Origin: Hyphomonadaceae bacterium JAD_PAG50586_4
Lineage (GTDB): Bacteria > Pseudomonadota > Alphaproteobacteria > Caulobacterales > Aquidulcibacteraceae
Reading direction: 5' to 3'
NCBI GenBank assembly: GCA_023242925.1
Contig: CP096134.1
Span: forward strand, 4,111,501 to 4,175,500
Length of the DNA: 64,000 nt
Positions 35,619 through 43,146 of the stretch are shown in pieces; position 1 is the first letter of the stretch, and the number at the start of each line of letters is the position of its first letter. The position numbers and the translations under genes were made by a program. The notes below the pieces were generated by a model. That model was not told the DNA's origin. It did no database searches and saw nothing but the letters and a program-made list of their open reading frames with translations.

Positions 35619-37190
35619 TTAGGGATGGTAGGCGGCCTCGCCGTGCTCAGCGACGTCGAGACCTTCCTGTTCGACTTCCTTCGAAACGCGCAGCAGACCC
35701 AGCACGCGAAGGACAACCCAGATCAAAAGCGAACCAAGTCCGGACCAGACGAGCGTAGTGAGCACGCCTTTGGCTTGCGCGGTGACTTGGAAGACCATGT
35801 CGTAAGCCGCGACCGGGCAGGTGCTGAGAACAGCGCCCGCTTCGTGGCAGTTAATGTAATCGACAACGCCAGCGCCGCCCCAAGCCGGGTTCACAACGAG
35901 GCCCGTGCCGAGCGCGCCGACGATGCCGCCGACACCGTGGATGCCGAAGACGTCGAGGCTGTCGTCATAGCCCAGCAGGTTCTTCAGCGCCGAGCAGGCG
36001 AACAAACAGATCGGCGCCGCAACGAGGCCGAGAATGATTGCGCCCATCGGGCCAGCAAAGCCCGCGGCCGGGGTGACCGCAACGAGACCGGCGACGATGC
36101 CCGAGCACAGGCCGAGCAAGCTCGCCTTGCCCTTGGTCACCCACTCAACCAGCACCCAGGAGAAGCCAGCGGCGGCCGGGGCGAGGAAGGTGTTGGCCAT
36201 GGCGAGAACCGAATAATAATTCGATTCCAGGTTCGAGCCGGCGTTGAAGCCGAACCAGCCGAACCAGAGCAGGCCGGTGCCGATCAGCGTCATCATCAGC
36301 GAGTGCGGCGGGATCGGCTCTTTCTTGTAGCTGGTGCGGCGGCCAATCACGATCGCGCCGACGAGAGCCGCGATACCTGAGTTGATGTGGACGACCGTAC
36401 CGCCAGCGAAATCAAGCGCGCCGAAATTCCAGATGAAGCCGCCGACGGCAGGCGTGCCGCTCGCGACCAGATCCGGGCCCGGCCACCACCAGACCATGTG
36501 CGCCATCGGGTAATAGACGAGCAGCGGCCACAGAATGGCGAACAGCACGACGCCGATGAACTTCACGCGCTCGGCCAAGCCGCCGAGTACGAGCGCCGCG
36601 GTGATGCAGGCGAAGGTCATTTGGAAGACGATGAAGACCAGTTCCGGCAGATAAATACCGGTGGAGAACGTGGCGACGAGATTGTCGGAGAGGTCCGAAC
36701 CGTCGGCGCCGTCGATCAGGAAGAACCGCGCGGTGCCGCCGATGAATTGATCGAGGAACGCGCTCGGGCCCGTTGTGAACGATAGGCTGTAGCCAACCAG
36801 CGCGTACAAGATCATGCCGATCACGGTCACGGTGCCGACTTGCATCAGCACGGAGAGCGCGTTCTTGCTGCGCACCAGGCCGCTGTAAAACAGCGCCAGG
36901 CCCGGGATAATCATGAGCAGAACCAGGACGGTGGAGACCATCATCCAGGTGGTGTCGCCCTTATCGACGCTGGCTTCCGGCACGGTGATAGCGGCGGCTT
37001 CTTCAGCAACGGCCACTTCTTCGACAACCGCCGCTTCCGGCGCCGCCACCGCTTCCACGGCGACCGGCGCTTCTTGCGCGAACGCCATATCGGGCGCGAT
37101 CGCCGTCAGCGCGAACGCAGCGGCGAGCGATACCGCTCCTATTTGAAGCGAGCGCCATAGCGCGCGCAGCCTATTCTCTTTTGCAGTCAT
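35619..37190 (-). CDS. amtB: Ammonium transporter (Amt/MEP/Rh family)
   Basis: About 523 residues. A cleavable N-terminal region (LQIGAVSLAAAFALTAIAPD) is followed by an Ala/Glu/Val-rich spacer with EAVAAPEAAVVEEVAVAEEA, then eleven membrane helices. Signatures are DTTWMMVSTVLVLLMIIPGL, ALFYSGLVRSKNALSVLMQV, the twin-His helix with GFIWNFGALDFAGGTVVHIN, and DVFGIHGVGGIVGALGTG. It imports ammonium under nitrogen limitation. No glnK/PII gene is adjacent, which is unusual for amtB. The start at 37190 is preferred over the longer ORF. The long acidic spacer is larger than in most homologues. Confidence 0.93.
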   Translation of the reverse strand: MTAKENRLRALWRSLQIGAVSLAAAFALTAIAPDMAFAQEAPVAVEAVAAPEAAVVEEVAVAEEAAAITVPEASVDKGDTTWMMVSTVLVLLMIIPGLALFYSGLVRSKNALSVLMQVGTVTVIGMILYALVGYSLSFTTGPSAFLDQFIGGTARFFLIDGADGSDLSDNLVATFSTGIYLPELVFIVFQMTFACITAALVLGGLAERVKFIGVVLFAILWPLLVYYPMAHMVWWWPGPDLVASGTPAVGGFIWNFGALDFAGGTVVHINSGIAALVGAIVIGRRTSYKKEPIPPHSLMMTLIGTGLLWFGWFGFNAGSNLESNYYSVLAMANTFLAPAAAGFSWVLVEWVTKGKASLLGLCSGIVAGLVAVTPAAGFAGPMGAIILGLVAAPICLFACSALKNLLGYDDSLDVFGIHGVGGIVGALGTGLVVNPAWGGAGVVDYINCHEAGAVLSTCPVAAYDMVFQVTAQAKGVLTTLVWSGLGSLLIWVVLRVLGLLRVSKEVEQEGLDVAEHGEAAYHP

Positions 37191-37373
37191 TACCCCGCTC
37201 CCACTGGATGATCTGGACCAGTGCGATTGGCGGGGCGTGGGGCGTGGTGAGCAAGGTATGAACGCCTCTCCATAGTGCAGTGCAGCGTGAGTGCGCAAAA
37301 AGAGGCGCCCTGCTCGGCCCTTGCGCGTCGCCGCCGCATCGACAGCAAAAGAGCAGCGTGCCTATCGTTGGCT

Positions 37374-38639
37374 ATGAGCAATGGACGTGGTTTCGACGCC
37401 GACGTGCTGATCGCGGGCGGCGGTTTGGTGGGGCCAACCTTGGCGCTGGCGCTGGATCAGGCTGGTTTGTCGGTGCTGGTGGTCGACGCGTCCAAGCCCG
37501 CGGACACGTTGGCCCCGGCGTTTGACGGCCGCGCCTTCGCCATCGCCTTCGCCTCCTACCGGATGTGGCGCGCGCTCGGCATGGGCGACGATCTCGACCA
37601 GGTGGCGCAGCCGATCGAGCAGATCATGGTCACGGACGGCCGCTTGGGCGCCGCCGCGCGCAAAGGCGGGGCCTCGCTGCTGCATCTCCATTTCGACCGC
37701 TCAGAATTGCACGATCACGACGAACCGCTCGGGTTGATGCTGGAAGCGCGCCACGTGCGCATGGCGCTCGATAAAGCGGTGAGGGCGCGGCCTTCGATCA
37801 AGATGATTCAGCCGATGTCGGTGAGCGCGATTGAGCGCGATCCAGCGGGCGTGACCGCGACGCTTTCTGACGGGAAAAAATATCGCGCCCCTTTGTTGGT
37901 GGGCGCGGATGGGCGACGTTCGTTCGTGCGCCCAGCGATGGGCATTCGCACCATCGGCTGGGATTATCCGGTGACGGCGATTGTCGCGACCATCCAACAT
38001 GAGAAGCCGCACGATGCGGTGGCGCATGAATTCTTTTTGCCGAACGGCCCGTTCGCGATTTTGCCGCTGAAGGGCGAGCGTTCGAACATTGTCTGGGCCG
38101 AGCCGCGCGCCGCGGCGGATGCGTTGCTGAAAATGCCGGAGGAAGATTTCCTGGCTGAGCTGCGTTTGCGCTTCGGCGATTTCCTTGGTGCGCTGAAACT
38201 GGAAGGGCCGCGCTTCGGTTATCCGCTGTCGCTGCAATTGGCCGAGCGCATGATTGATCAACGCGTGGCGCTTGCCGGCGATAGCGCACACGGCATTCAC
38301 CCGCTCGCGGGCCAAGGTTTGAATTTGGGTTTGAAGGATTGCGCGGCTCTGGCCGAGTGCGTCGCCGATGGCGTGGGCTTAGGGCTTGACGCGGGCGATG
38401 TGTCGATCTTGGAGCGCTACCAACGCTGGCGGCGCTTCGACAATGTGACGATGGCGTTGGGCATGGAGTTTTTCGACAAGCTGTTTTCCAATGACATCGC
38501 GCCGCTGCGCGCCGCGCGCGGCTTGGGCTTGGCGGCGGTGAATGCTGTCGGCCCGGCGCGGCGGTTCTTTATGAAATACGCCGGCGGCGGCGCAGGCGAT
38601 TTGCCGAAGTTACTGCGCGGGGAGAGCCTGGCGGCTTAG
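37374..38639 (+). CDS. FAD-dependent monooxygenase, UbiH/COQ6 family
   Basis: About 421 residues with the FAD Rossmann start DADVLIAGGGLVGPTLALAL, the DG motif (LVGADGRRSFVRPAMGIRTI) and the second FAD motif VALAGDSAHGIHPLAGQGLN followed by LGLKDCAALAE. This is the UbiH/UbiF/Coq6 pattern for ring hydroxylation in ubiquinone synthesis; which position is hydroxylated cannot be told. The start at 37374 (MSNGRGF) fits homologues. Single gene. Confidence 0.9.
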   Translation: MSNGRGFDADVLIAGGGLVGPTLALALDQAGLSVLVVDASKPADTLAPAFDGRAFAIAFASYRMWRALGMGDDLDQVAQPIEQIMVTDGRLGAAARKGGASLLHLHFDRSELHDHDEPLGLMLEARHVRMALDKAVRARPSIKMIQPMSVSAIERDPAGVTATLSDGKKYRAPLLVGADGRRSFVRPAMGIRTIGWDYPVTAIVATIQHEKPHDAVAHEFFLPNGPFAILPLKGERSNIVWAEPRAAADALLKMPEEDFLAELRLRFGDFLGALKLEGPRFGYPLSLQLAERMIDQRVALAGDSAHGIHPLAGQGLNLGLKDCAALAECVADGVGLGLDAGDVSILERYQRWRRFDNVTMALGMEFFDKLFSNDIAPLRAARGLGLAAVNAVGPARRFFMKYAGGGAGDLPKLLRGESLAA

Positions 38640-38827
38640 ATCACCCCAAGGTTTTGCAGCAATCTGCCAAATGCGAGTCCAATTATGAGGATTGGAATGG
38701 CGCTAGGCTTCTCCTTGTTGTCAGGGATATTGCGCCGCTCACGTTCGTCGCGCGCGAGGAGAAGCAGTCCAAAGGCTGTGGCGGCGCCCAGCAATTAATT
38801 TTCGACCAGCATGGCGACACTTACATC

Positions 38828-38853
38828 AAAGGCCCGGATTGCTCCGGGCCTTT
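38828..38853. terminator. Terminator of peptide copy F
   Basis: The stem AAAGGCCCGGA / TCCGGGCCTTT with loop TTGC is the same hairpin as at 25496-25523. Here it has no convergent gene close by (ubiH ends 190 bases earlier), so it belongs to the peptide cassette itself. Confidence 0.8.
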
Positions 38854-38879
38854 TAGCGTTCTGGATTTTGCATGGGCGA

Positions 38880-38972
38880 TCAGGCGACGATTTGCGCGGC
38901 TTGCGTGGCGGTGGCGAACGCGAAGGGCATGAACACGGCGGCGGCTGCGATCAGGCTGTAGAACTTGGTCAT
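38880..38972 (-). CDS. Small hydrophobic peptide, family copy F (30 aa)
   Basis: A 30-codon ORF encoding exactly the same peptide as copy G: MTKFYSLIAAAAVFMP, FAFATA, TQAAQIVA. The whole unit (38827-39017) differs from the copy E unit by only a handful of bases over about 190, so E and F are a recent duplication. It has a GGGGAGC ribosome-binding site next to the leader hairpin. It lies directly downstream of the GntA-DUF1989-ATP-grasp operon on the same strand. Function unknown. Confidence 0.82.
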   Translation of the reverse strand: MTKFYSLIAAAAVFMPFAFATATQAAQIVA

Positions 38973-38985
38973 GTGCTTTGCTCCC

Positions 38986-39053
38986 CGGAACTCCCTGTTC
39001 CGATGAAGCCAAGGTACTAAGCCGTTCGCCGGATCGATGTGTCCTCGGTCACG
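38986..39053 (-). promoter_or_regulatory. Copy F control region, overlapping the end of the ATP-grasp gene
   Basis: Minus-strand reading: CGTGACCGAGGACACA (39038-39053) is the CRP-like operator, with a weaker right half than in copies E and G. A TTAGTAC -10-like element follows. The leader hairpin CGGAAC-TCCCT-GTTCCG spans 38986-39002. The operator lies inside the last codons of the upstream ATP-grasp gene (stop at 39017), so those codons and the operator constrain each other. Confidence 0.58.
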
Positions 39054-40006
39054 CCGCGTGCGACCGGCGCGCGCAGCATCTCAAGAAAGCCCGTGGAGAT
39101 GGCGGCCTTAAGGCGTTCGCGGTCGGCCCAGGAGAGATCGACGGCGGGGCCGGTGTCGGTCTTGTTTACGTCCACCACATAGATGCGTCCGCTGGCGCGG
39201 TCGCGCAGCACGTCGATCGCGGCCCAATCGAGCTGCATCTCTTCGGCAAAGCGCGTGAGCAGATTGATCTCGTCGGTGCTGAACATTTCGGCGAGGGCGG
39301 CGAAGCGCACATGCGTGTTGTGGATCGAGAAACGCTGCGTGGCGGGCTTTGTCTTCACCAACACACAGCGCGGCGTGCGGCCGATAATGGTGGTGCGATA
39401 GTCGAAGGCGTTGGTGCCGTTGGCGCTGTCAATGAAGGCTTGATAGCATTGGCCAAGCTTCGGCGGTGTTGGGCAATTGACGATGCGACCGTCATGGGCG
39501 CCGTTGAGCTCGCTCTTCTCGACGGAGGGGCCAACGTGCGTGCGCGGATCGAGCGCCAAGGGATAGCCCGCTACTTTCTCAAACGCGCGCGCCACTTTGC
39601 TTTTGGAAATATCGGTGCAGCCGCCGTTCAGGATGACGCGGCCGGGCGCTGTTGGGCAGGCGCCGGTCGTAGTGTCTTCGAAATAGAAGATGGCGTCGGC
39701 GTTTGCGGCGTCTGGCGCAAAGCGCACGCCGGCCAAGGTGGCGGCGGACCAGATGACGTACCAAGGGCGTGGACGGTCGGGCGTGAACCACACGCGCGGC
39801 CCGGGCGGTGCGCGCAAGCGCGCGCGCAGGCCCTGCGCCAACACCACCATCAGGTACGAGGTGAACTTGGCGATCTCCAGCGGAGTTAGATCGCTGGCGC
39901 GAACGCGGCGGCCGGTCTTGCGGACGATGATGGCGTCCCAGGTGAACTCGAGATCGGCGAACCAGTTCGGCGATGGCGCCGCGCGTCGGTGCGGCGAGAT
40001 GCTCAT
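39017..40006 (-). CDS. ATP-grasp-like protein, third gene of the N-hydroxylase operon
   Basis: A 329-residue cytoplasmic protein. The C-terminal part FAEEMQLDWAAIDVLRDRAS then GRIYVVDVNKTDTGPAVDL has the Asp and Asn layout of the metal-binding end of ATP-grasp ligases. Earlier segments (GRVILNGGCTDISKSKVARA; YPLALDPRTHVGPSVEKSE) fit a nucleotide-binding fold. No exact family recognised. The ATG overlaps the DUF1989 stop codon as ATGA, so it is translationally coupled. An ATP-grasp ligase here could join the product of the upstream genes to an amino acid or amine (inference). Confidence 0.6.
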   Translation of the reverse strand: MSISPHRRAAPSPNWFADLEFTWDAIIVRKTGRRVRASDLTPLEIAKFTSYLMVVLAQGLRARLRAPPGPRVWFTPDRPRPWYVIWSAATLAGVRFAPDAANADAIFYFEDTTTGACPTAPGRVILNGGCTDISKSKVARAFEKVAGYPLALDPRTHVGPSVEKSELNGAHDGRIVNCPTPPKLGQCYQAFIDSANGTNAFDYRTTIIGRTPRCVLVKTKPATQRFSIHNTHVRFAALAEMFSTDEINLLTRFAEEMQLDWAAIDVLRDRASGRIYVVDVNKTDTGPAVDLSWADRERLKAAISTGFLEMLRAPVARGVTEDTSIRRTA

Positions 40007-40592
40007 GCATCGATCCGGTATTGGATCGGCTTGAACGCGTAATTGTTCGATTGCGGCGCCGAGCAGGCGGTCATGCCGATGATCAAATCCATCTCGGTGC
40101 GAAAACTCGTGCTGTCGCCCGCTTTGCTGAGCGGCGCCGCCACCGTGATCGCGCTTGTGTCGCTGTTAATGACGACATTCATGAAGACGTTGAAGGCTAT
40201 GGGGATGCGATCGCCCGAGATGCCGAACGGGCGCAGCGCCCCTCCAGATTGCCTTGGCAGCCGTGGTGCGGGCTTTCATTGCCATAGAGGATGCGGAACG
40301 TGTCGGCCGAGCATGGCGTCAGCGTGAAATCGTGGCGGCCGACATCGTCGGCGACGATGGTGAGCATGGGGCGGCTGCGGTTGGAGTAGAGCGTGTCGCC
40401 CTTGGTGAGCAGCAGCCGGCCCGCATAATCGAGCGAGCGGCCGGAGGAGAGATATTCCTCGGTGTCTTCGCCATTGAACGCGACAAGGTCGGAGACCTGC
40501 TCACCCTGTGGGTCGATGACGCGCAGTGTTTGCCCGCGCGCCAGGCGAAACGCGACGCCCGAGCGTGGTGCGATAGTGTGGAGCGTGCTCAT
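40003..40592 (-). pseudogene. DUF1989 (urea carboxylase-associated) protein, frameshifted near 40225
   Basis: About 196 residues after repair. The first frame has APRSGVAFRLARGQTLRVID, then PQGEQVSDLVAFN and SSGRSLDYAGRLLLTKGDTL, the DUF1989 hallmarks. The second frame continues ALRPFGISGDRIPIAFNVFM and ends with MDLIIGMTACSAPQSNNYAF. One G is missing in GGAGGGGCGC. The ATG overlaps the stop of the N-hydroxylase gene (ATGA), which fixes the start at 40592. DUF1989 proteins accompany urea/guanidine and amino-acid modification genes; the reaction is not firmly established. Confidence 0.82.
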
Positions 40593-41286
40593 GAACGCAC
40601 GCGCAGAGGGCATTGCCAATCATCGCCTACGGCGCGGCCGCTATATTGGCGCGCTTCGGAGCGCGTGCCGAAATCCGATAGCATCGGGTTGATCGAACCA
40701 GCATTGTCGCGGTCGCGCGCGCGAATGATCTTCTGCATTGTTGCGTACCTGCCGTCGGCCTTCAGCGCCTCAAATTGTGCGTGGCTGTTGAAGATGAGCG
40801 CGGGGCGCCAAAAGCGGCGCGCCGTGCGCGAGGCGTTGGGGTGCAGGCCGACGACGTAATAGGCGATGCCGGCAATGCTCATGCTGAAGGTGGGCGCGCG
40901 CAGGTCGCTGGAGACGCCGGGCGCCCAAGCGGCGCCCTCCGCCGCATCAAGATCATGCAAGGCTTGCAGGCGCGCCCAGAGGTGTTGCTCGAATGCGGGC
41001 TCGGTGAGTGGCGCGCCGGGCGCAAACAGGGCGGCGAAGGTGCGCAGCGCGGCTTGGGCTGAAGCCTCAGGGCCGAAGCGCTTTAAAGCGGCGTGCAGCG
41101 CACGATCGCCAGTGACCCCGCTAATCGCATCAAGCTCAATGGTTTCAATTTGCGCGGTCGCGAGCGCCGATTTGGCGCCGACGCAGGGAAGTCGTCGGAT
41201 TGAATGAAGGCGGCGAAATCGGCGCTGACGTCGCGCGCGTCACCGTGCGGGATGGTCCGTGCCGTCTCAGCTTGCCGAGTTTGCAT
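40589..41286 (-). pseudogene. YqcI/YcgG-family heme N-hydroxylase (GntA-like), frameshifted near 41180
   Basis: About 232 residues after repair. The second frame carries the family hallmarks: IAYYVVGLHPNASRTARRF, PALIFNSHAQFEALK and GSINPMLSDFGTRSEARQYS then GRAVGDDWQCPL. The first frame gives HGDARDVSADFAAFIQSDDF, and after one restored base PCVGAKSALATAQIETIELD. The GntA relative in guanitoxin biosynthesis is a heme-dependent N-hydroxylase; that activity here is inferred. It is the first gene of a coupled three-gene operon. The start is the ATG at 41286. Confidence 0.82.
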
Positions 41287-41374
41287 GTTCGACAGAACGC
41301 GGCGCTGGGGGTGCAGTTCCTGCGCGTGGGCGCAGCGCTGCAGATGCAAGGTTCGATTGCGCCCGCTCGATTTG

Positions 41375-41878
41375 CTATTGCGTCTTGTTGCGTTTCAGCG
41401 CCAGCATGACGAGCCGCGCGATCACACCAGCGCCCGCGCCGAACGGGGCCAGGCGCAAAGCGGGGCGGGCGAGATCGTACGTATTGCCGTCGAGCCAGAA
41501 CGCGAGGCCGGCGCCGAGGGCCGCGCCCGCGAGCGCGCCAAGGATCAGCCATTGTGGGATGGCGCCAAGCGCGGTGTTAAGCGCGCCTATGCTTGAAAGG
41601 CCCGCCCCGACGGCAAAGCCGAGCGCGCGCAGCACCAATTGCAGCACGACCACGATGCCGCCGAGCGTGAGCGCGCCCACGAAGGCGCCGAACAGGTTTT
41701 GCGAATTCATCTGTCCGGCGATGAAGCCGATGATCGCCGCGCACATCACCCAGCCATTGAACAGGCTGCCGTCGCTGGGGGCGACGCCCCTGCCGCCAAG
41801 TTGATTGGCGCGATCCTGCGCCGCGCGCTCTTCGTCGATGCGCCGGCCTTCCGCGTTGAATAGATCGACCGGGTCCAT
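41375..41878 (-). CDS. Unrecognised four-helix membrane protein
   Basis: A 167-residue protein. A polar N-terminus (MDPVDLFNAEGRRIDEERAA) precedes about four hydrophobic helices: GWVMCAAIIGFIAGQM, LFGAFVGALTLGGIVVVLQL, ALGAIPQWLILGALAGAALG and PFGAGAGVIARLVMLALK. No family recognised. It is 88 bases upstream of the N-hydroxylase operon on the same strand, so co-transcription is possible but not required. Confidence 0.7.
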   Translation of the reverse strand: MDPVDLFNAEGRRIDEERAAQDRANQLGGRGVAPSDGSLFNGWVMCAAIIGFIAGQMNSQNLFGAFVGALTLGGIVVVLQLVLRALGFAVGAGLSSIGALNTALGAIPQWLILGALAGAALGAGLAFWLDGNTYDLARPALRLAPFGAGAGVIARLVMLALKRNKTQ

Positions 41879-41929
41879 GATTTGCCTCCACCGCCTTGGG
41901 GAGCATGGCGCGGGCGTGCGTAAAGCAAT

Positions 41930-41951
41930 AGGCCCGGATCGCTCCGGGCCT
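41930..41951. terminator. Terminator of peptide copy G
   Basis: The stem AGGCCCGGA / TCCGGGCCT with loop TCGC is a variant of the hairpin after copies E and F; the stem is kept, the loop differs, and the tail on the minus strand (ATTGCTTTA) is weaker. Confidence 0.65.
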
Positions 41952-41981
41952 TTCAGATCGCTTTGATTTTCATGTCTGGGC

Positions 41982-42074
41982 TCAGGCGACGATTTGTGCG
42001 GCTTGCGTGGCGGTGGCGAAGGCGAAGGGCATGAACACGGCGGCGGCTGCGATCAGGCTGTAGAACTTGGTCAT
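41982..42074 (-). CDS. Small hydrophobic peptide, family copy G (30 aa)
   Basis: A 30-codon ORF whose peptide is identical to copy F although the DNA differs at several silent sites (for example GCC for GCG and GCA for GCG) and the flanks differ more. This is direct evidence of selection for the amino acid sequence. A strong GGGGAGC site precedes it. It is followed by the shared terminator hairpin and preceded by a near-perfect CRP-like palindrome. Signal-peptide-like or single-span membrane peptide; function unknown. Confidence 0.83.
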   Translation of the reverse strand: MTKFYSLIAAAAVFMPFAFATATQAAQIVA

Positions 42075-42088
42075 GCGCCTTTGCTCCC

Positions 42089-42156
42089 CGGAACCCGTCG
42101 TTCCGATGAAGCTAAGGTACTGGGCGCTTGGGCCTAGCGATGTGACGATGGTCACG
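42089..42156 (-). promoter_or_regulatory. Copy G control region: CRP-like operator and leader hairpin
   Basis: Minus-strand reading: CGTGACCATCGTCACA (42141-42156), identical to the copy E operator. A CAGTAC -10-like element follows. The leader hairpin has arms CGGAAC / GTTCCG (42089-42105); the loop CCGTC differs from the TCCCT of E and F while the stem is unchanged. The operator also lies 15 bases before the GTG of the divergent gene at 42171 and could affect it. Confidence 0.62.
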
Positions 42157-42170
42157 CGAAAGAAATCGGC

Positions 42171-42446
42171 GTGGACCAGCAAAAATATCGCCGGAAGGCT
42201 TGGGCGCTGATCTTCCTTTATCCGGTTGCGGCGTTTCTGGTTTTGGGCATTTCCCCGCTGCACGATTTTCGTCGTGACTGGACCTACTTGTTGGGCGGCC
42301 CGATTGGCGCACTGGCGTGGATGTGGGTGGCGATCGAGACCCAATCTTGGTGGGGCATTGTCGCCGGCTATTTGGTGGGCGCGCTGGCGTGCGCGCTGAT
42401 CGTGTGGGCGCTCGAAGCGCTGGTTGGGAAGTTGTGGCCGGATTGA
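42171..42446 (+). CDS. Small membrane protein, unrecognised
   Basis: A 91-residue protein with a basic N-terminus (MDQQKYRRKAWALIFLYPVA) and about three helices, including WTYLLGGPIGALAWMWVAIE and GIVAGYLVGALACALIVWAL. It uses a GTG start. It is divergent from peptide copy G, with only 96 bases between them. Its stop is six bases from the convergent SRAP gene. Function unknown. Confidence 0.65.
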   Translation: MDQQKYRRKAWALIFLYPVAAFLVLGISPLHDFRRDWTYLLGGPIGALAWMWVAIETQSWWGIVAGYLVGALACALIVWALEALVGKLWPD

Positions 42447-42452
42447 CGTCGC

Positions 42453-43130
42453 TCACTTCGCCGCCTTCTTCCGCGGCGGCGCGAACATTTCGGTTTCATC
42501 GTCGCGCATGATCTCCAACGCTGCGGTCGGTAGTTTGCGGGCTTGGATTTTCGCGATGTCGGCGGTGGTGGTGCTGAGCCATTCTTCTTGCTGGGCGTGG
42601 TCGGTGAGCACGAGCGGCATCGCCTTGGCGTGGATTGGGCGCACGAGATCGTTGGCCTCGGTGGTGAGGAACGAGAAGAGCAAGTGCTTGCCTTCGACCG
42701 GCTCCTTCTTCGTGCCGCGCACGCCCTCCCATTCGCACCAGATGCCGGCGAACATCGCCATGCCGCGATCGGGTCGCGCAAACCAGCGCAGTACTTTGGC
42801 GCCCTTGGGCGAAGCATCATCGTATTCGCTGAACGCCGTGAATGGCACGAGGCAGCGATGCGCAACGCCGAGCAGCGGGCGCCAATGGGCGCTGGCGACA
42901 TTGCGCAGATTGGTGACGGGCAGCGCGCCGAATTGCGGCGGGCCCGGCAAGCCCCAACGCATCGCCGCCCATTCGAGCGTGCTGTCGAGGCGTTTGCGGA
43001 TCACCGGGCCGACGCGGTCGGGGAAAACCTCCAGCACGATGTTCTGGCCGGTCTCGCTCCATTCCTCGAAGCCGTAATACGCGCGCTCAAGATTGGCTTT
43101 GCGGATGTCGGACGCGTAGCGATTGCACAT
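42453..43130 (-). CDS. SRAP-domain protein (YedK/HMCES, abasic-site shield)
   Basis: A 225-residue protein. MCNRYASD puts the catalytic Cys at position 2 after Met removal. CLVPFTAFSEYD, MFAGIWCEW and HAKAMPLVLTDHAQQEEWL correspond to the conserved Asn/Glu/His active-site regions. The family forms a covalent thiazolidine link with abasic sites in single-stranded DNA. The usual Glu-Trp pair reads Glu-Tyr in FSEYD. It lies 16 bases after the GIY-YIG gene on the same strand. Confidence 0.92.
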   Translation of the reverse strand: MCNRYASDIRKANLERAYYGFEEWSETGQNIVLEVFPDRVGPVIRKRLDSTLEWAAMRWGLPGPPQFGALPVTNLRNVASAHWRPLLGVAHRCLVPFTAFSEYDDASPKGAKVLRWFARPDRGMAMFAGIWCEWEGVRGTKKEPVEGKHLLFSFLTTEANDLVRPIHAKAMPLVLTDHAQQEEWLSTTTADIAKIQARKLPTAALEIMRDDETEMFAPPRKKAAK

Positions 43131-43146
43131 GGTGATTGCGCCTCGC

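Noticed and set aside
1461..42074. Calling the small peptides a type I toxin-antitoxin system
   Set aside because: Size, copy number and leader hairpins fit, but no antisense RNA promoter is recognisable and the conserved cleavable-looking tail is unusual. Left as one of several models.
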